DNA from: Maribacter zhoushanensis
GTDB taxonomy: Bacteria > Bacteroidota > Bacteroidia > Flavobacteriales > Flavobacteriaceae
Length of the DNA: 64,000 nt
Direction of reading: 5' to 3'
NCBI RefSeq assembly: GCF_029350975.1
Contig: NZ_JARKMR010000008.1
Location: forward strand, 1 to 64,000
Shown here: one piece after another, positions 51,791-59,971 of the stretch
Numbering within the stretch: position 1 is the first letter of the stretch
Layout: every line of letters starts with the position of its first letter
Program-made: the position numbers and the translations under genes
Notes under the pieces: generated by a model
What the model was told of the DNA's origin: nothing
The model's database searches: none
Seen by the model: the letters and a program-made list of their open reading frames with translations, nothing else

Positions 51791-51811
51791 TTTATTTCTA
51801 ATATTTTACGA

Positions 51812-52984
51812 TTATCCTAGTGCCTGAGCAATATCTGCTATAATATCATCTATATGCTCTAACCCTACCGAAATACGAACCGTACCGTCAGAAATACCTA
51901 CTGCAGCGCGTTCTTCAACACTCAATTTACTATGTGTTGTAGATGCCGGGTGCGTTACTATGGTTCTTGAATCTCCTAAATTGGCAGAAAGAGATAACAA
52001 CTTAATAGAATCGAAAAATTCTCTACCTGCTTCTAAACCTCCTTTTACTTCAAAAGCTACAACGCAACCACCTGCTTTCATTTGCTTTTTGGCAATCTCA
52101 TATTTAGGGTGCGATTTTAAGAATGGATATTTCACCCAATTCACCTTATCATTAGCTTCCAAGAATTCAGCTAATTTTAAAGCATTATCACAGTGTCTAT
52201 CTACACGTATTGCCAGTGTCTCTAAACTTTTGGAAAGTACCCATGCATTAAATGGCGATAACGCGGGACCTGTTATACGTGAAAAACGATAAACTTTATC
52301 CATCAATTCTGCACTACCTACCGTAATACCTGCCAATACCCTACCTTGACCATCCATCAATTTTGTTCCTGAGTGAATAACCAAATCCGCACCGAACTTA
52401 ATGGGCTGCTGTAAATAGGGAGATGCAAAGCAGTTATCAATTACCAAAATCAAATTATTCTTTTTGGCAATCTTTCCCAATTCTTCCAAATCCAACACAT
52501 CTACACCAGGATTCGTAGGCGTTTCCGCATATATTATTTTTGTTTTTGGAGTAATTAGACTTTCAATTTTGTCCAATTCATCTATCTTAAAATAGGTATG
52601 GTCAATATTCCATTTCGGAAAGAAATTCGTAAACAATGAATGCGTAGAACCAAATATACTTCTTGCCGACAATACATGATCACCACTATCTAACAATGCC
52701 GCCAACGTAGAAAAAACAGCAGCCATACCAGATGCAAATGCAAAACCGCTTTCCGCACCTTCCATTTGGCAAACCTTATCTATAAACTCAGATGAATTTG
52801 GGTTAGAGTATCGAGAATAAATATTACGCTCTTTCTCTTCTGCAAACGACGCTCGCATATCTTCTGCATCTTCAAACACAAAACTAGAGGTCAAATACAA
52901 AGGAACGGAATGCTCCAAGTTCTCACTTCGTTTTAACTGTGTACGTATTGCGTTCGTTTCAAATTTATTATTGTTCTTGCTCAT
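51812..52984 (-). CDS. O-succinylhomoserine sulfhydrylase (MetZ-like), Cys/Met metabolism PLP enzyme
   Basis: A 390-residue fold-type I PLP enzyme. The PLP Lys is in VIHSGTKLMDGQGRVLAG. Other signatures are HSVPLYLTSSFVFEDAEDM, YSRYSNPNSSEF, ASGMAAVFSTLAALL, ETPTNPGVDVLDL and VTHPASTTHSKLS. In sequence style it matches MetZ (direct sulfhydrylation) better than cystathionine gamma-synthase, though substrate choice cannot be read from sequence. It is the last gene of the SAM-riboswitch-headed methionine cluster, separated from the GIY-YIG gene by palindromic repeats. Confidence 0.88.
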   Translation of the reverse strand: MSKNNNKFETNAIRTQLKRSENLEHSVPLYLTSSFVFEDAEDMRASFAEEKERNIYSRYSNPNSSEFIDKVCQMEGAESGFAFASGMAAVFSTLAALLDSGDHVLSARSIFGSTHSLFTNFFPKWNIDHTYFKIDELDKIESLITPKTKIIYAETPTNPGVDVLDLEELGKIAKKNNLILVIDNCFASPYLQQPIKFGADLVIHSGTKLMDGQGRVLAGITVGSAELMDKVYRFSRITGPALSPFNAWVLSKSLETLAIRVDRHCDNALKLAEFLEANDKVNWVKYPFLKSHPKYEIAKKQMKAGGCVVAFEVKGGLEAGREFFDSIKLLSLSANLGDSRTIVTHPASTTHSKLSVEERAAVGISDGTVRISVGLEHIDDIIADIAQALG

Positions 52985-52994
52985 TATTTTTCTT

Positions 52995-53102
52995 TTCGGC
53001 TTCGGCTATGCTCAACCACCTAATTTCAATATACTTTCTACTAATCAACCTTTTTGGCTTCGGCTACGCTCAGCCACCTTATTTCGGCTACGCTCAGCCA
53101 CC
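52995..53102 (+). repeat. Cluster of three palindromic repeat units downstream of the GIY-YIG gene
   Basis: Units at 52995-53020 (TTCGGCTATGCTCAACCACC), 53054-53078 and 53083-53102 (TTCGGCTACGCTCAGCCACC) are in the same orientation with short spacers. Consensus is CTTCGGCTACGCTCAGCCACC-like. Units of the same family lie on the other side of the GIY-YIG gene and elsewhere in the window. Confidence 0.85.
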
Positions 53103-53107
53103 ACATT

Positions 53108-53419
53108 TCACTTTTCTTTAAAATATCTATAGTGTGTATCGTTTATACATTCCGCTAAACTAGGCAACTTCTCTAATTCACCATTTATTAAAGCTTGTTT
53201 CTTTTCCCTTCTCCAACCTTGTATTTGCTTCTCTCTATAAAATGCCGAATCAACACCTAAATACTCTTCTACATAAACCAACTTCACAGGTAATCTTTTC
53301 CTTGTATGATTGGCACCTTTACCTTCATGATGCTCTGCTATTCTCTTATCTAGGTCTTTTGTACTACCCGTATAATAACTTCCGTCTGAACATTTTAAAA
53401 TATACATGAATCCTGACAT
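53108..53419 (-). CDS. GIY-YIG nuclease-superfamily protein
   Basis: A 103-residue single-domain GIY-YIG protein (UPF0213 type). FMYILKCSDGSYYTGSTKDLDKRIAEHH contains the YIL/YTG form of the GIY-YIG motif and the catalytic Arg. EYLGVDSAFYREKQIQGWRREKKQALI carries the catalytic Glu region. It interrupts the metX-thrA to metZ spacing and is bracketed by palindromic repeats on both sides. The family includes DNA nucleases in repair and homing. A link to the repeats is an open question treated in the findings. Confidence 0.9.
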   Translation of the reverse strand: MSGFMYILKCSDGSYYTGSTKDLDKRIAEHHEGKGANHTRKRLPVKLVYVEEYLGVDSAFYREKQIQGWRREKKQALINGELEKLPSLAECINDTHYRYFKEK

Positions 53420-53433
53420 ACGATTATCATTTA

Positions 53434-53522
53434 TCGGCTTCGGCTTCGGCTACGCTCAGCCACCAACATTAAACTTTCTTACTTTTATCTATCTTATTTG
53501 GTTTCGACTTCGCTCAGCTACC
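53434..53522 (+). repeat. Palindromic repeat units upstream of the GIY-YIG gene
   Basis: One unit at 53434-53464 (with an extra CGGCTT duplication) and one at 53500-53522 (TTCGACTTCGCTCAGCTACC) have the same orientation as the downstream cluster. The second can pair with the inverted unit at 53553-53576 to make a long imperfect hairpin. Confidence 0.82.
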
Positions 53523-53552
53523 AGCAATTAATCTAATTTTATGTTTTTAGGC

Positions 53553-53576
53553 GGTGACTGAGCGGAGCCGAAGTCA
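53553..53576 (-). repeat. Inverted palindromic repeat unit overlapping the thrA stop codon
   Basis: The plus strand reads GACTGAGCGGAGCCGAAG within this unit, opposite in orientation to the neighbours. The last three bases supply the TGA stop of the metX-thrA gene, so the repeat inserted at or defines its 3' end. With the unit at 53500-53522 it forms a hairpin that could act as a transcription barrier. Confidence 0.8.
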
Positions 53577-56500
53577 TCCTTTCTCCGCAATCCTTAATAT
53601 ATCTCCAAATACGCCTCTGGCGGTAACTGCCGCTCCTGCGCCTGCGCCTTGTATTACTAACGGATTTTCTCCATAAGACTCCGTGTATATTTCTATGATG
53701 GAATCTGAACCTTTTACTTGCCCTAAAGCACTTTCTTTAGGTACTGAAATCAGTTGTACGTCTAGTTCTCCCCTTTCTTTTTGCAAGTTACCATGCAAAT
53801 CGCCAACATAACGCAATACGTGATTTGGTTTCTGATTCTTTTTTATTTTATCGAATTTGGCATCCAATACATCTAAATTTTCTAAGAACAATGCAACCTC
53901 TCCATCCTGTAATTTCTGTGGGATAAGATTATCAATATTTATATCTGCAAACTCATTATGCAAATCCAACTCTCTTGCCAAAATCAACAACTTTCTACCG
54001 ACATCATTCCCTGATAAATCTTCACGAGGATCTGGCTCAGTAAAACCTTGTTCCATAGCATCTTTTAAAATAGATGAAAATGGCACATCTGATTCTGAAA
54101 AGGTATTGAATATATAACTCAATGATCCTGAGAATACTCCTTTTATTCTGGTAATATTCTCACCGGACAAATGCAATAACTTAATCGTATCTATCAAAGG
54201 TAACCCTGCACCAACATTGGTCTCATACAAATACTGCTTCTGATTTTTCTGTAACTCTTCGCGTAGCAATTGATAAAAATCGTATCGTAAGGTATTGGCA
54301 ATTTTGTTCGATGACACAATATCAAATCCGCGTTCTACAAATTCAAAATAATTAGCTACAAAATCTTTACTTGCCGTATTGTCTATAACTATTAAGTTTT
54401 CTAAATGATGACGTTTTGCAAAGTCAAATACTTCATCAACTTTATATGGTTTTCCTTTTTGTTTTAGATTCGTTTTCCAGTTTTTGGTAATTCCTTTCTC
54501 ATTCAATAAAATCTTTCTAGAATTGGCGATTCCAAATACACGTAAATCTAGTTTTTTACGATCCTTAATAGTTTTGGCAGACTTGAGAATTTGATCGATT
54601 AACGTACCTCCTACATTACCATGTCCAAAGACAAGAATGTTTATCCTTTTACTGATGCCAAATACTTGACCGTGCATAACGTTTACAGCCTTATGTAAGT
54701 CGGACTTTTTAACCACCAAACTTACATTATTACCTGACACCGTGTTATTGAATAACAAAGGCACGATCTGGTTTTTAATCAATGCATTAAATGGATTATG
54801 GAAGGTACTTAAATCTTGACCTACAATAGATATGATAGAAACATCATCTATCACCGTAATCATATTCACATCTTTAGATTCAAAATCATTACTGAATTCA
54901 TTCTCCAATGCCAATTTTGCCCTTTTTGCCTTATCTTTCTTTACTACAAGACCGATACCTCTCTCAGAAGAACCCTGAGAAATAATACTAACACTAATAT
55001 TACTTGACTGTAACGCCTTAAATATTCTAGCATCTACACCTACCTTACCTAACAAACCACGACCTTCAATATTGATCATAGCAACATCTTCTATCACTGA
55101 AAGCGATTTAATACCTTCTTTGCTAGATTTTGCACTGATCAAGGTTCCTTCATTATCATCGTTATACGTATTTAAAATACGCAACGGAATGTTCTTTTCT
55201 ATAAGGGGAATTATCGTTTTAGCGTGCAATATGGTAGCTCCAAAATTTGCTAGCTCATTGGCTTCTTCATATGACAGATTTTCAAGCTTTTTAGCTTCTG
55301 GCACATAATCAGGATTTGCCGTGTAAATTCCGTCAACATGCGTGTAGTTCTGTAATTCTTCCGCGTCTAAAAAATTAGCTAATAAAGCTGCGGAATAATT
55401 ACTACCGTTTCTTCCTAAGGTAGTAGTTTCCCCATCTAAAGTTGATGAAATAAAACCGGTTACAACTGCTACGGTATCTTTAGGAATTTCAGCAAATTTC
55501 AACAATACCTGTTCTTTTGATTCTGCTTCTAACACTTTGGCATCACCAAATGTATTGTCGGTTTTAATAACATCGCGCGTGTCTACCAATTTTGCTTTGA
55601 TGCCTTTACCTATCAATAATTTCGTAACCAATTTCGCTGAAATCAACTCGCCGTAAGCAAGTACCTCATCTTTGATTTTTGCACTGTAATCTCCCAATAA
55701 TGAAACACCTTCATATAACTTTGCCAAGCCTTTAAACTCTGCAGATAAGCTGATGTTCTTATAGGTATGCTTCTGGTATTTTTCTAACGCCTCAAAATCA
55801 GCTATATAATCTTTGCCCTTCGCTGCTTTCTCCAACATCTCTTCTAACTGATCTGTTGCCTTTTCCCTAGCGGATAAAACAATGGCAATGTTCTCGTCAT
55901 TCTTCACCTTATTGGCAACAATATCTAAAACGCGCTCTAGTCCTTCTCCATTACTTAAGGACTTACCACCGAACTTCAAGATTTTAATTTTCTTAATGTT
56001 GCCGTTGGTATTGAATATACCACCTAGCAATTTTTCCATTTGGTCAAACTCGATTAAAAAGGCATCATGCCCATGTAAAGATTGTACTTCGCCATAGGTT
56101 ACGTTGCTCTTTGCCTGCGCCAATTGCTTAAATGTATCTTTATTTTCTTGTGCGGTAAAGAACATGTCAGAATCAACACCAATGATATGTATGTTGGTAT
56201 CACTATTTTGCAGCTTAATGAAATTTTCATCTCCACCTCTTGTAACATCAATTGTCTTCAATAACTGATTCATCAACTTGTAAGCCGATAATTGAAAACG
56301 CTCTTGCAGCTTATCACCATGATGCATTAACCAGCTCTCTACATTAAAAACCTTTAGCTCTTCGTTCGTACTTCTTTTGAATCGCTCTTTAAAAGAAGCC
56401 GGTGTTCTATAACACAACATTGCATGCATACGAGCATCATGTACAGGCTGCTTAGAATTCACCAGAAATTGCTCTTGAATCTGACAATTGGCAATTAACC

Positions 56501-56960
56501 AGTCGGTAGATTTCCAATCTGATGCTACAGGTATTAAATGCTCTGTCAGTTCTGGCTGCAATGCCGCCATTTCCCAAGCTATACCACCACCTAATGACCC
56601 ACCAATCAAAGCAAACAAACGGTGTACTTTCAACTGCTGCAGACCTAACAAAAACATTCTTGCTACATCACCCGCCACAAAATCCTTATAGTTTTCAATC
56701 ACAAACTTATCATGACCGTTACCGGGAATATTGAACGCCAAAATGGTATACTTTTGGGTATCTATACATTTCTCATCACCTATAAGTGCAGACCACCAAC
56801 CATCTTCACCTGTAACATTAGAATTACCGGTGAGGGCATGATTTACCAAAATTATAGGCGCTGTGTGCAGCTCTTTACCAAATACCTGATAAGATAATTG
56901 TATGTCTTGAGAAGCACCGCTTAAGGTCTTATATTTCTTAATCTGTAATTGATGTAGCAT
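53574..56960 (-). CDS. Trifunctional homoserine O-acetyltransferase / aspartokinase / homoserine dehydrogenase
   Basis: An 1128-residue fusion. Residues 1-315 are a MetX-type alpha/beta hydrolase (nucleophile IGGSLGGGIAWEM, Asp in GVDSDMFF, His in LHGHDAFL). Residues about 325-600 are aspartokinase (KILKFGGKSLSNGEG, TLGRNGSNYSAALLA), followed by ACT domains with two regulatory repeats (about 615-760). Residues about 770-1128 are homoserine dehydrogenase (NILVFGHGNVGGTLIDQI, SNKIANTLRYDFYQLL, EGDVGAGLPLI-like ETNVGAGLPLI, FSGSLSYIFNTF). The fusion makes homoserine and esterifies it, committing carbon to methionine. It follows metY, probably under the SAM riboswitch. Confidence 0.93.
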   Translation of the reverse strand: MLHQLQIKKYKTLSGASQDIQLSYQVFGKELHTAPIILVNHALTGNSNVTGEDGWWSALIGDEKCIDTQKYTILAFNIPGNGHDKFVIENYKDFVAGDVARMFLLGLQQLKVHRLFALIGGSLGGGIAWEMAALQPELTEHLIPVASDWKSTDWLIANCQIQEQFLVNSKQPVHDARMHAMLCYRTPASFKERFKRSTNEELKVFNVESWLMHHGDKLQERFQLSAYKLMNQLLKTIDVTRGGDENFIKLQNSDTNIHIIGVDSDMFFTAQENKDTFKQLAQAKSNVTYGEVQSLHGHDAFLIEFDQMEKLLGGIFNTNGNIKKIKILKFGGKSLSNGEGLERVLDIVANKVKNDENIAIVLSAREKATDQLEEMLEKAAKGKDYIADFEALEKYQKHTYKNISLSAEFKGLAKLYEGVSLLGDYSAKIKDEVLAYGELISAKLVTKLLIGKGIKAKLVDTRDVIKTDNTFGDAKVLEAESKEQVLLKFAEIPKDTVAVVTGFISSTLDGETTTLGRNGSNYSAALLANFLDAEELQNYTHVDGIYTANPDYVPEAKKLENLSYEEANELANFGATILHAKTIIPLIEKNIPLRILNTYNDDNEGTLISAKSSKEGIKSLSVIEDVAMINIEGRGLLGKVGVDARIFKALQSSNISVSIISQGSSERGIGLVVKKDKAKRAKLALENEFSNDFESKDVNMITVIDDVSIISIVGQDLSTFHNPFNALIKNQIVPLLFNNTVSGNNVSLVVKKSDLHKAVNVMHGQVFGISKRINILVFGHGNVGGTLIDQILKSAKTIKDRKKLDLRVFGIANSRKILLNEKGITKNWKTNLKQKGKPYKVDEVFDFAKRHHLENLIVIDNTASKDFVANYFEFVERGFDIVSSNKIANTLRYDFYQLLREELQKNQKQYLYETNVGAGLPLIDTIKLLHLSGENITRIKGVFSGSLSYIFNTFSESDVPFSSILKDAMEQGFTEPDPREDLSGNDVGRKLLILARELDLHNEFADINIDNLIPQKLQDGEVALFLENLDVLDAKFDKIKKNQKPNHVLRYVGDLHGNLQKERGELDVQLISVPKESALGQVKGSDSIIEIYTESYGENPLVIQGAGAGAAVTARGVFGDILRIAEKG

Positions 56961-56980
56961 CTATTTCAAAATCAATTTAT

Positions 56981-57063
56981 GGCTTGGCTTCGACTTCGCT
57001 CAGCCACCAGCACTAGTATTTTATTTTCAAATAATCGGTTACTTGAGCTTTACTCAGCAACCG
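56981..57063. repeat. Palindromic repeat units between metY and metX-thrA
   Basis: GGCTTCGACTTCGCTCAGCCACC lies at about 56986-57008 (preceded by GGCTT). A degenerate self-complementary unit sits at 57036-57063, CGGTT..TTGAG ... CTCAG.ACCG. Both belong to the family that surrounds the GIY-YIG gene. They lie within the presumed operon and could attenuate transcription into metX-thrA. Confidence 0.7.
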
Positions 57064-57106
57064 ATTGTTCTGTTTTTTTTGCTTATAACTTGTTCAGCAG
57101 TCTAAA

Positions 57107-58381
57107 TTAAAGACTAGCAAACGCCTGTTCTAAATCGGCTTTTAAATCTTCAATATCCTCAAGACCAACCGACAAACGAATTAAGTCTTGACCTACACCG
57201 GCGCTTTCTTGCTGTTCTGCCGTTAATTGCTGGTGTGTTGTACTTGCCGGATGAATGATCAATGACTTTGTATCACCAATATTAGCCAACAGTGAGAATA
57301 TCTTAGTAGCATCGGTTACTTTCTTGGCAGCTTCAAACCCACCTTTAACACCAAAAGTTACCAAACCGCTTTGTCCTTTTGGCAAATATTCTTTTGACAA
57401 CTCATTGTACTTATTGCTTTTTAGTCCAGGATAATTCACCCATTCTACTTCTTTTCTACCTTCTAACCAAGTAGCCAATTCTAATGCATTTGCACTGTGC
57501 TGCTTGATACGAACCGGCAAGGTTTCCAAACCTTGAATAATCTGGAATGCGTTAAACGGACTCAATGCTCCACCAAAATCACGCAAACCTTCTAATATCA
57601 ATTTAAAGGTAAATGCAGCAGCACCCAATGCTTCGCTATACACCAAACCGTGGTAACCTGCAGATGGTTCTGTAAACTCAGGGAATTTTCCGTTGGTCCA
57701 GTCAAACGTACCTGCATCAATAATGGCACCACCTAATGATGTTCCTTGCCCTCCAATATATTTTGTTAATGAATGAATAACCAAGTTTGCTCCGTGCTCT
57801 ATAGGGTTTAATAAAGATGGCGTAGCCACTGTATTATCTACTATAAATGGAACACCTGCCGCTTTAGATTCTTTTGAGATTCCTTTCAAGTCCAATACAT
57901 CTAACTTTGGGTTCCCTAATGATTCTACAAAGAATGCCCTAGTGTTATCTTGTACCGCTTTTCCAAAATTTTCAGGATCTGAAGCATCTACAAAAGTTGT
58001 TGTAATACCCAATCTTGGTAAGGTTACATTCAATAAATTAAACGTACCACCATACAAACTACTTGACGCCACAATGTGATCGCCCGCTTTTAATAAGGTC
58101 AATAAACCTGTTGAGATCGCCGCTGTTCCTGAAGCAAAAACTACTGCTCCTACCCCGCCTTCTACTGCAGCTAATCTGTCCTGTAAAATTTGATTGGTAG
58201 GATTATTCAATCTTGTATAAATGAAACCTAATTCACCTAGTGAAAATAAATTTGCCGCATGATCCGTATCATTAAATACATACGATGATGTCTGATAAAT
58301 AGGCACTGCTCTAGTACCACCGTTAGTAGTTGTGTCGTGACCTGCGTGTAATGCGTTTGTTGCTAATTTGTGATTACTCAT
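57107..58381 (-). CDS. metY: O-acetylhomoserine aminocarboxypropyltransferase (sulfhydrylase)
   Basis: A 424-residue PLP enzyme that makes homocysteine from O-acetylhomoserine and sulfide. Signatures are TNALHAGHDTTTNGGTRAVPIYQTSSYVF, YTRLNNPTNQILQDRLAAVEGG, the PLP Lys region VIHSLTKYIGGQGTSLGG and IHPASTTHQQL. The 30-residue longer body compared with MetZ and the insert GTFDWTNGKFPEFTEPSAGYHG are typical of the acetylhomoserine enzyme (Met17/MetY). A SAM-I riboswitch lies upstream. Confidence 0.94.
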   Translation of the reverse strand: MSNHKLATNALHAGHDTTTNGGTRAVPIYQTSSYVFNDTDHAANLFSLGELGFIYTRLNNPTNQILQDRLAAVEGGVGAVVFASGTAAISTGLLTLLKAGDHIVASSSLYGGTFNLLNVTLPRLGITTTFVDASDPENFGKAVQDNTRAFFVESLGNPKLDVLDLKGISKESKAAGVPFIVDNTVATPSLLNPIEHGANLVIHSLTKYIGGQGTSLGGAIIDAGTFDWTNGKFPEFTEPSAGYHGLVYSEALGAAAFTFKLILEGLRDFGGALSPFNAFQIIQGLETLPVRIKQHSANALELATWLEGRKEVEWVNYPGLKSNKYNELSKEYLPKGQSGLVTFGVKGGFEAAKKVTDATKIFSLLANIGDTKSLIIHPASTTHQQLTAEQQESAGVGQDLIRLSVGLEDIEDLKADLEQAFASL

Positions 58382-58500
58382 GATTTTGTTGTTTTAAAAA
58401 TTGTTTAAATAATTAAAAGCCAAACCTTGACCAGCATACTATGCGGGTAGGTAAAATCAAAAAGTTATAAGAAAGTAATATCGAAGAAAATTCGATTACT

Positions 58501-58605
58501 GTTATCCATCCCCTAAGGGTAGAATGTAGCACCTTCTTTGTATAGAACAAAGGGTTGCTAAGGTTTCAAAGGGTCTAATCCCTCCACCTTTCTTGATAAC
58601 TATTC
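58501..58605 (-). promoter_or_regulatory. SAM-I (S-box) riboswitch upstream of metY
   Basis: On the minus strand the core reads GTTATCAAGAAAGGTGGAGG, then GGGATTAGACCC, TTTGAAACCTTAGCAACC and GAAGGTGCTACATTCT. P1 is visible here: GTTATC (58595-58600) pairs with GATAAC (58501-58506 on the plus strand as GTTATC). The sequence is closely similar to the aptamer ahead of metH. About 120 bases separate it from metY, with no obvious U-tract terminator. Confidence 0.93.
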
Positions 58606-58793
58606 AATACGTGTTTGAACTTTGAGGTACAAATATTAGCCAGAAGTTTGTAATAACCTAAGATTTTAAGAAAAAAATATAATTCTAGGTTGTGTTGTTA
58701 TTTTTCTGTGGGTCTTTAAAATTAAAACATGCGTGGTTCAAAATATTCTAGAATGTCAATATAGATCTGTTTTTTAAAGTAAAAAAAGAAGCA

Positions 58794-58869
58794 CACGTGT
58801 TCCAAACCTGTTCTCGATACACTTTCTACCTCATGAAAATGAGGTGGAAAGCACTCGAACTGACAATAT
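58794..58869. repeat. Nested-hairpin intergenic repeat, copy 4 (right half only)
   Basis: Begins at CGTGTTCCAAACCTGTTCTCGATAC-type sequence (58796 onward), has a private hairpin ACCTCAT/ATGAGGT and ends with CACTCGAACTGACAATAT identical to copy 1. The left half, including one arm of the internal stem, is missing. Confidence 0.85.
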
Positions 58870-58910
58870 GGTTATTTGAATTTTAAAAACTTTACAAAAC
58901 TAAGTACGGA

Positions 58911-58958
58911 TGACACTTCGAGTGATTTTTACGACCTTTTTCGGGAAGAAAAATTATG
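58911..58958. repeat. Nested-hairpin intergenic repeat, copy 5 (end fragment)
   Basis: TGACACTTCGAGTGATTTTT resembles the element end TGTCAGTTCGAGTG with two differences, and the following sequence folds (ATTTTT.../...GAAGAAAAAT). It abuts the point where the sulfatase pseudogene stops. Confidence 0.6.
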
Positions 58959-59188
58959 TTAAATAGAGTTGGTAACGCTAGCATTTTTAAACAACATACC
59001 CTCTTTTGCCAAGCAATCAATATTAGGTGTTTGCAGTAACTTATCATCATACGCGCTAATAGCTTGGTAGGCATGATCATCGACATGATGAAAATGATAT
59101 TCGGCTTTTTATTACTACTTTTTTGTGCTTCGCCACTAATTGGCAACAGGAAAAACAAACCTACTATGACTAAGATTAGTTTATTCAT
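58959..59188 (-). pseudogene. Sulfatase remnant, frameshifted and truncated
   Basis: Begins with a signal peptide (NKLILVIVGLFFLLPISGEAQ) and the sulfatase N-terminal strand KKPNIIFIMS. One base is then missing. In the shifted frame the sulfatase sequence continues DDHAYQAISAYDD...QTPNIDCLAKEG MLFKNASVTNSI and ends in TAA. In intact sulfatases the next residues would be the active-site C-x-P-S-R, so the fragment stops just before the catalytic Cys. A repeat end lies at the break. Only about 75 of some 500 residues remain, so it is non-functional. Confidence 0.85.
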
Positions 59189-59269
59189 TTTGGTTGTTGT
59201 TTGGTGGAAATAAAATTAGATATGTAGTAACGTTTTGATTTATATGTCAAGGTTAATTTGAATTAGTCT

Positions 59270-59929
59270 TTAATATCTATTTAATTTATTCTCAATTCTT
59301 TTCAAAATCCCATAAACGCAATTAAAATAATCAAATGAATGATTTTTAGCCAATTCAGATTTTGCAAGTCCTTGAAATTGTGGAATATCTGAAATACTAC
59401 ACTCTTTAAAATTAAGAGGTTCCTTATTGATATTTCCAAAACTCCCCATATAAAATGGCACTTTTATATCCTTGAAAATTTTTCTAGAATCTGAATGTGA
59501 AAAACCGTTTCTTAAACGTTCTCTAAATTCGTGTAAAATTTTCTTTTCCGGTTTTGTTATTAAACCTTTACTGCAAGACCTATTGATAGTACCACTTAAA
59601 TCCAAACTACTGTATTTATCGAGTCCTTCTTTATAAAATGTATCCATTTCATTTAAATCATCTAATAGTTTAACTCCATATTCAGAATATAGTAAGCCAG
59701 TTTTCAAAGTATCCTCTAATAAATGGTTAGTCAAGGTAATTGCCGCCTGATGCAAACCAAAGAAAATACAATAGCATATTTCAGTACGAACCTCTTTTAA
59801 GTTATCTAGTATAGTTAATTCATCTTCAAAAAATGGTTTTATTTTTGCTACTTCACGTGGATCAAAATCCAACTTAGAATTAACCTTTTCTGCAATAAAT
59901 TTTTTAATTACCTCTTCTAAATTCTCCAA
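59270..59929 (-). CDS. Hypothetical protein with HEPN-like motif
   Basis: A 219-residue, mostly helical soluble protein that I do not recognise. The segment KKILHEFRERLRNGFSHSDSRKIF carries R-N-G-F-S-H, which fits the R-x4-H motif of HEPN domains. The helices upstream (EICYCIFFGLHQAAITLTNHLLEDTLKTGLL) look like the partner helices of such a fold. Some HEPN proteins are RNases in defence or toxin systems, but no antitoxin-like gene is adjacent. The family link is an inference from one motif. Confidence 0.6.
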   Translation of the reverse strand: MENLEEVIKKFIAEKVNSKLDFDPREVAKIKPFFEDELTILDNLKEVRTEICYCIFFGLHQAAITLTNHLLEDTLKTGLLYSEYGVKLLDDLNEMDTFYKEGLDKYSSLDLSGTINRSCSKGLITKPEKKILHEFRERLRNGFSHSDSRKIFKDIKVPFYMGSFGNINKEPLNFKECSISDIPQFQGLAKSELAKNHSFDYFNCVYGILKRIENKLNRY

Positions 59930-59971
59930 ACTGAATATAAAATTATATTTTAATTATAAATAAGTGTACAA

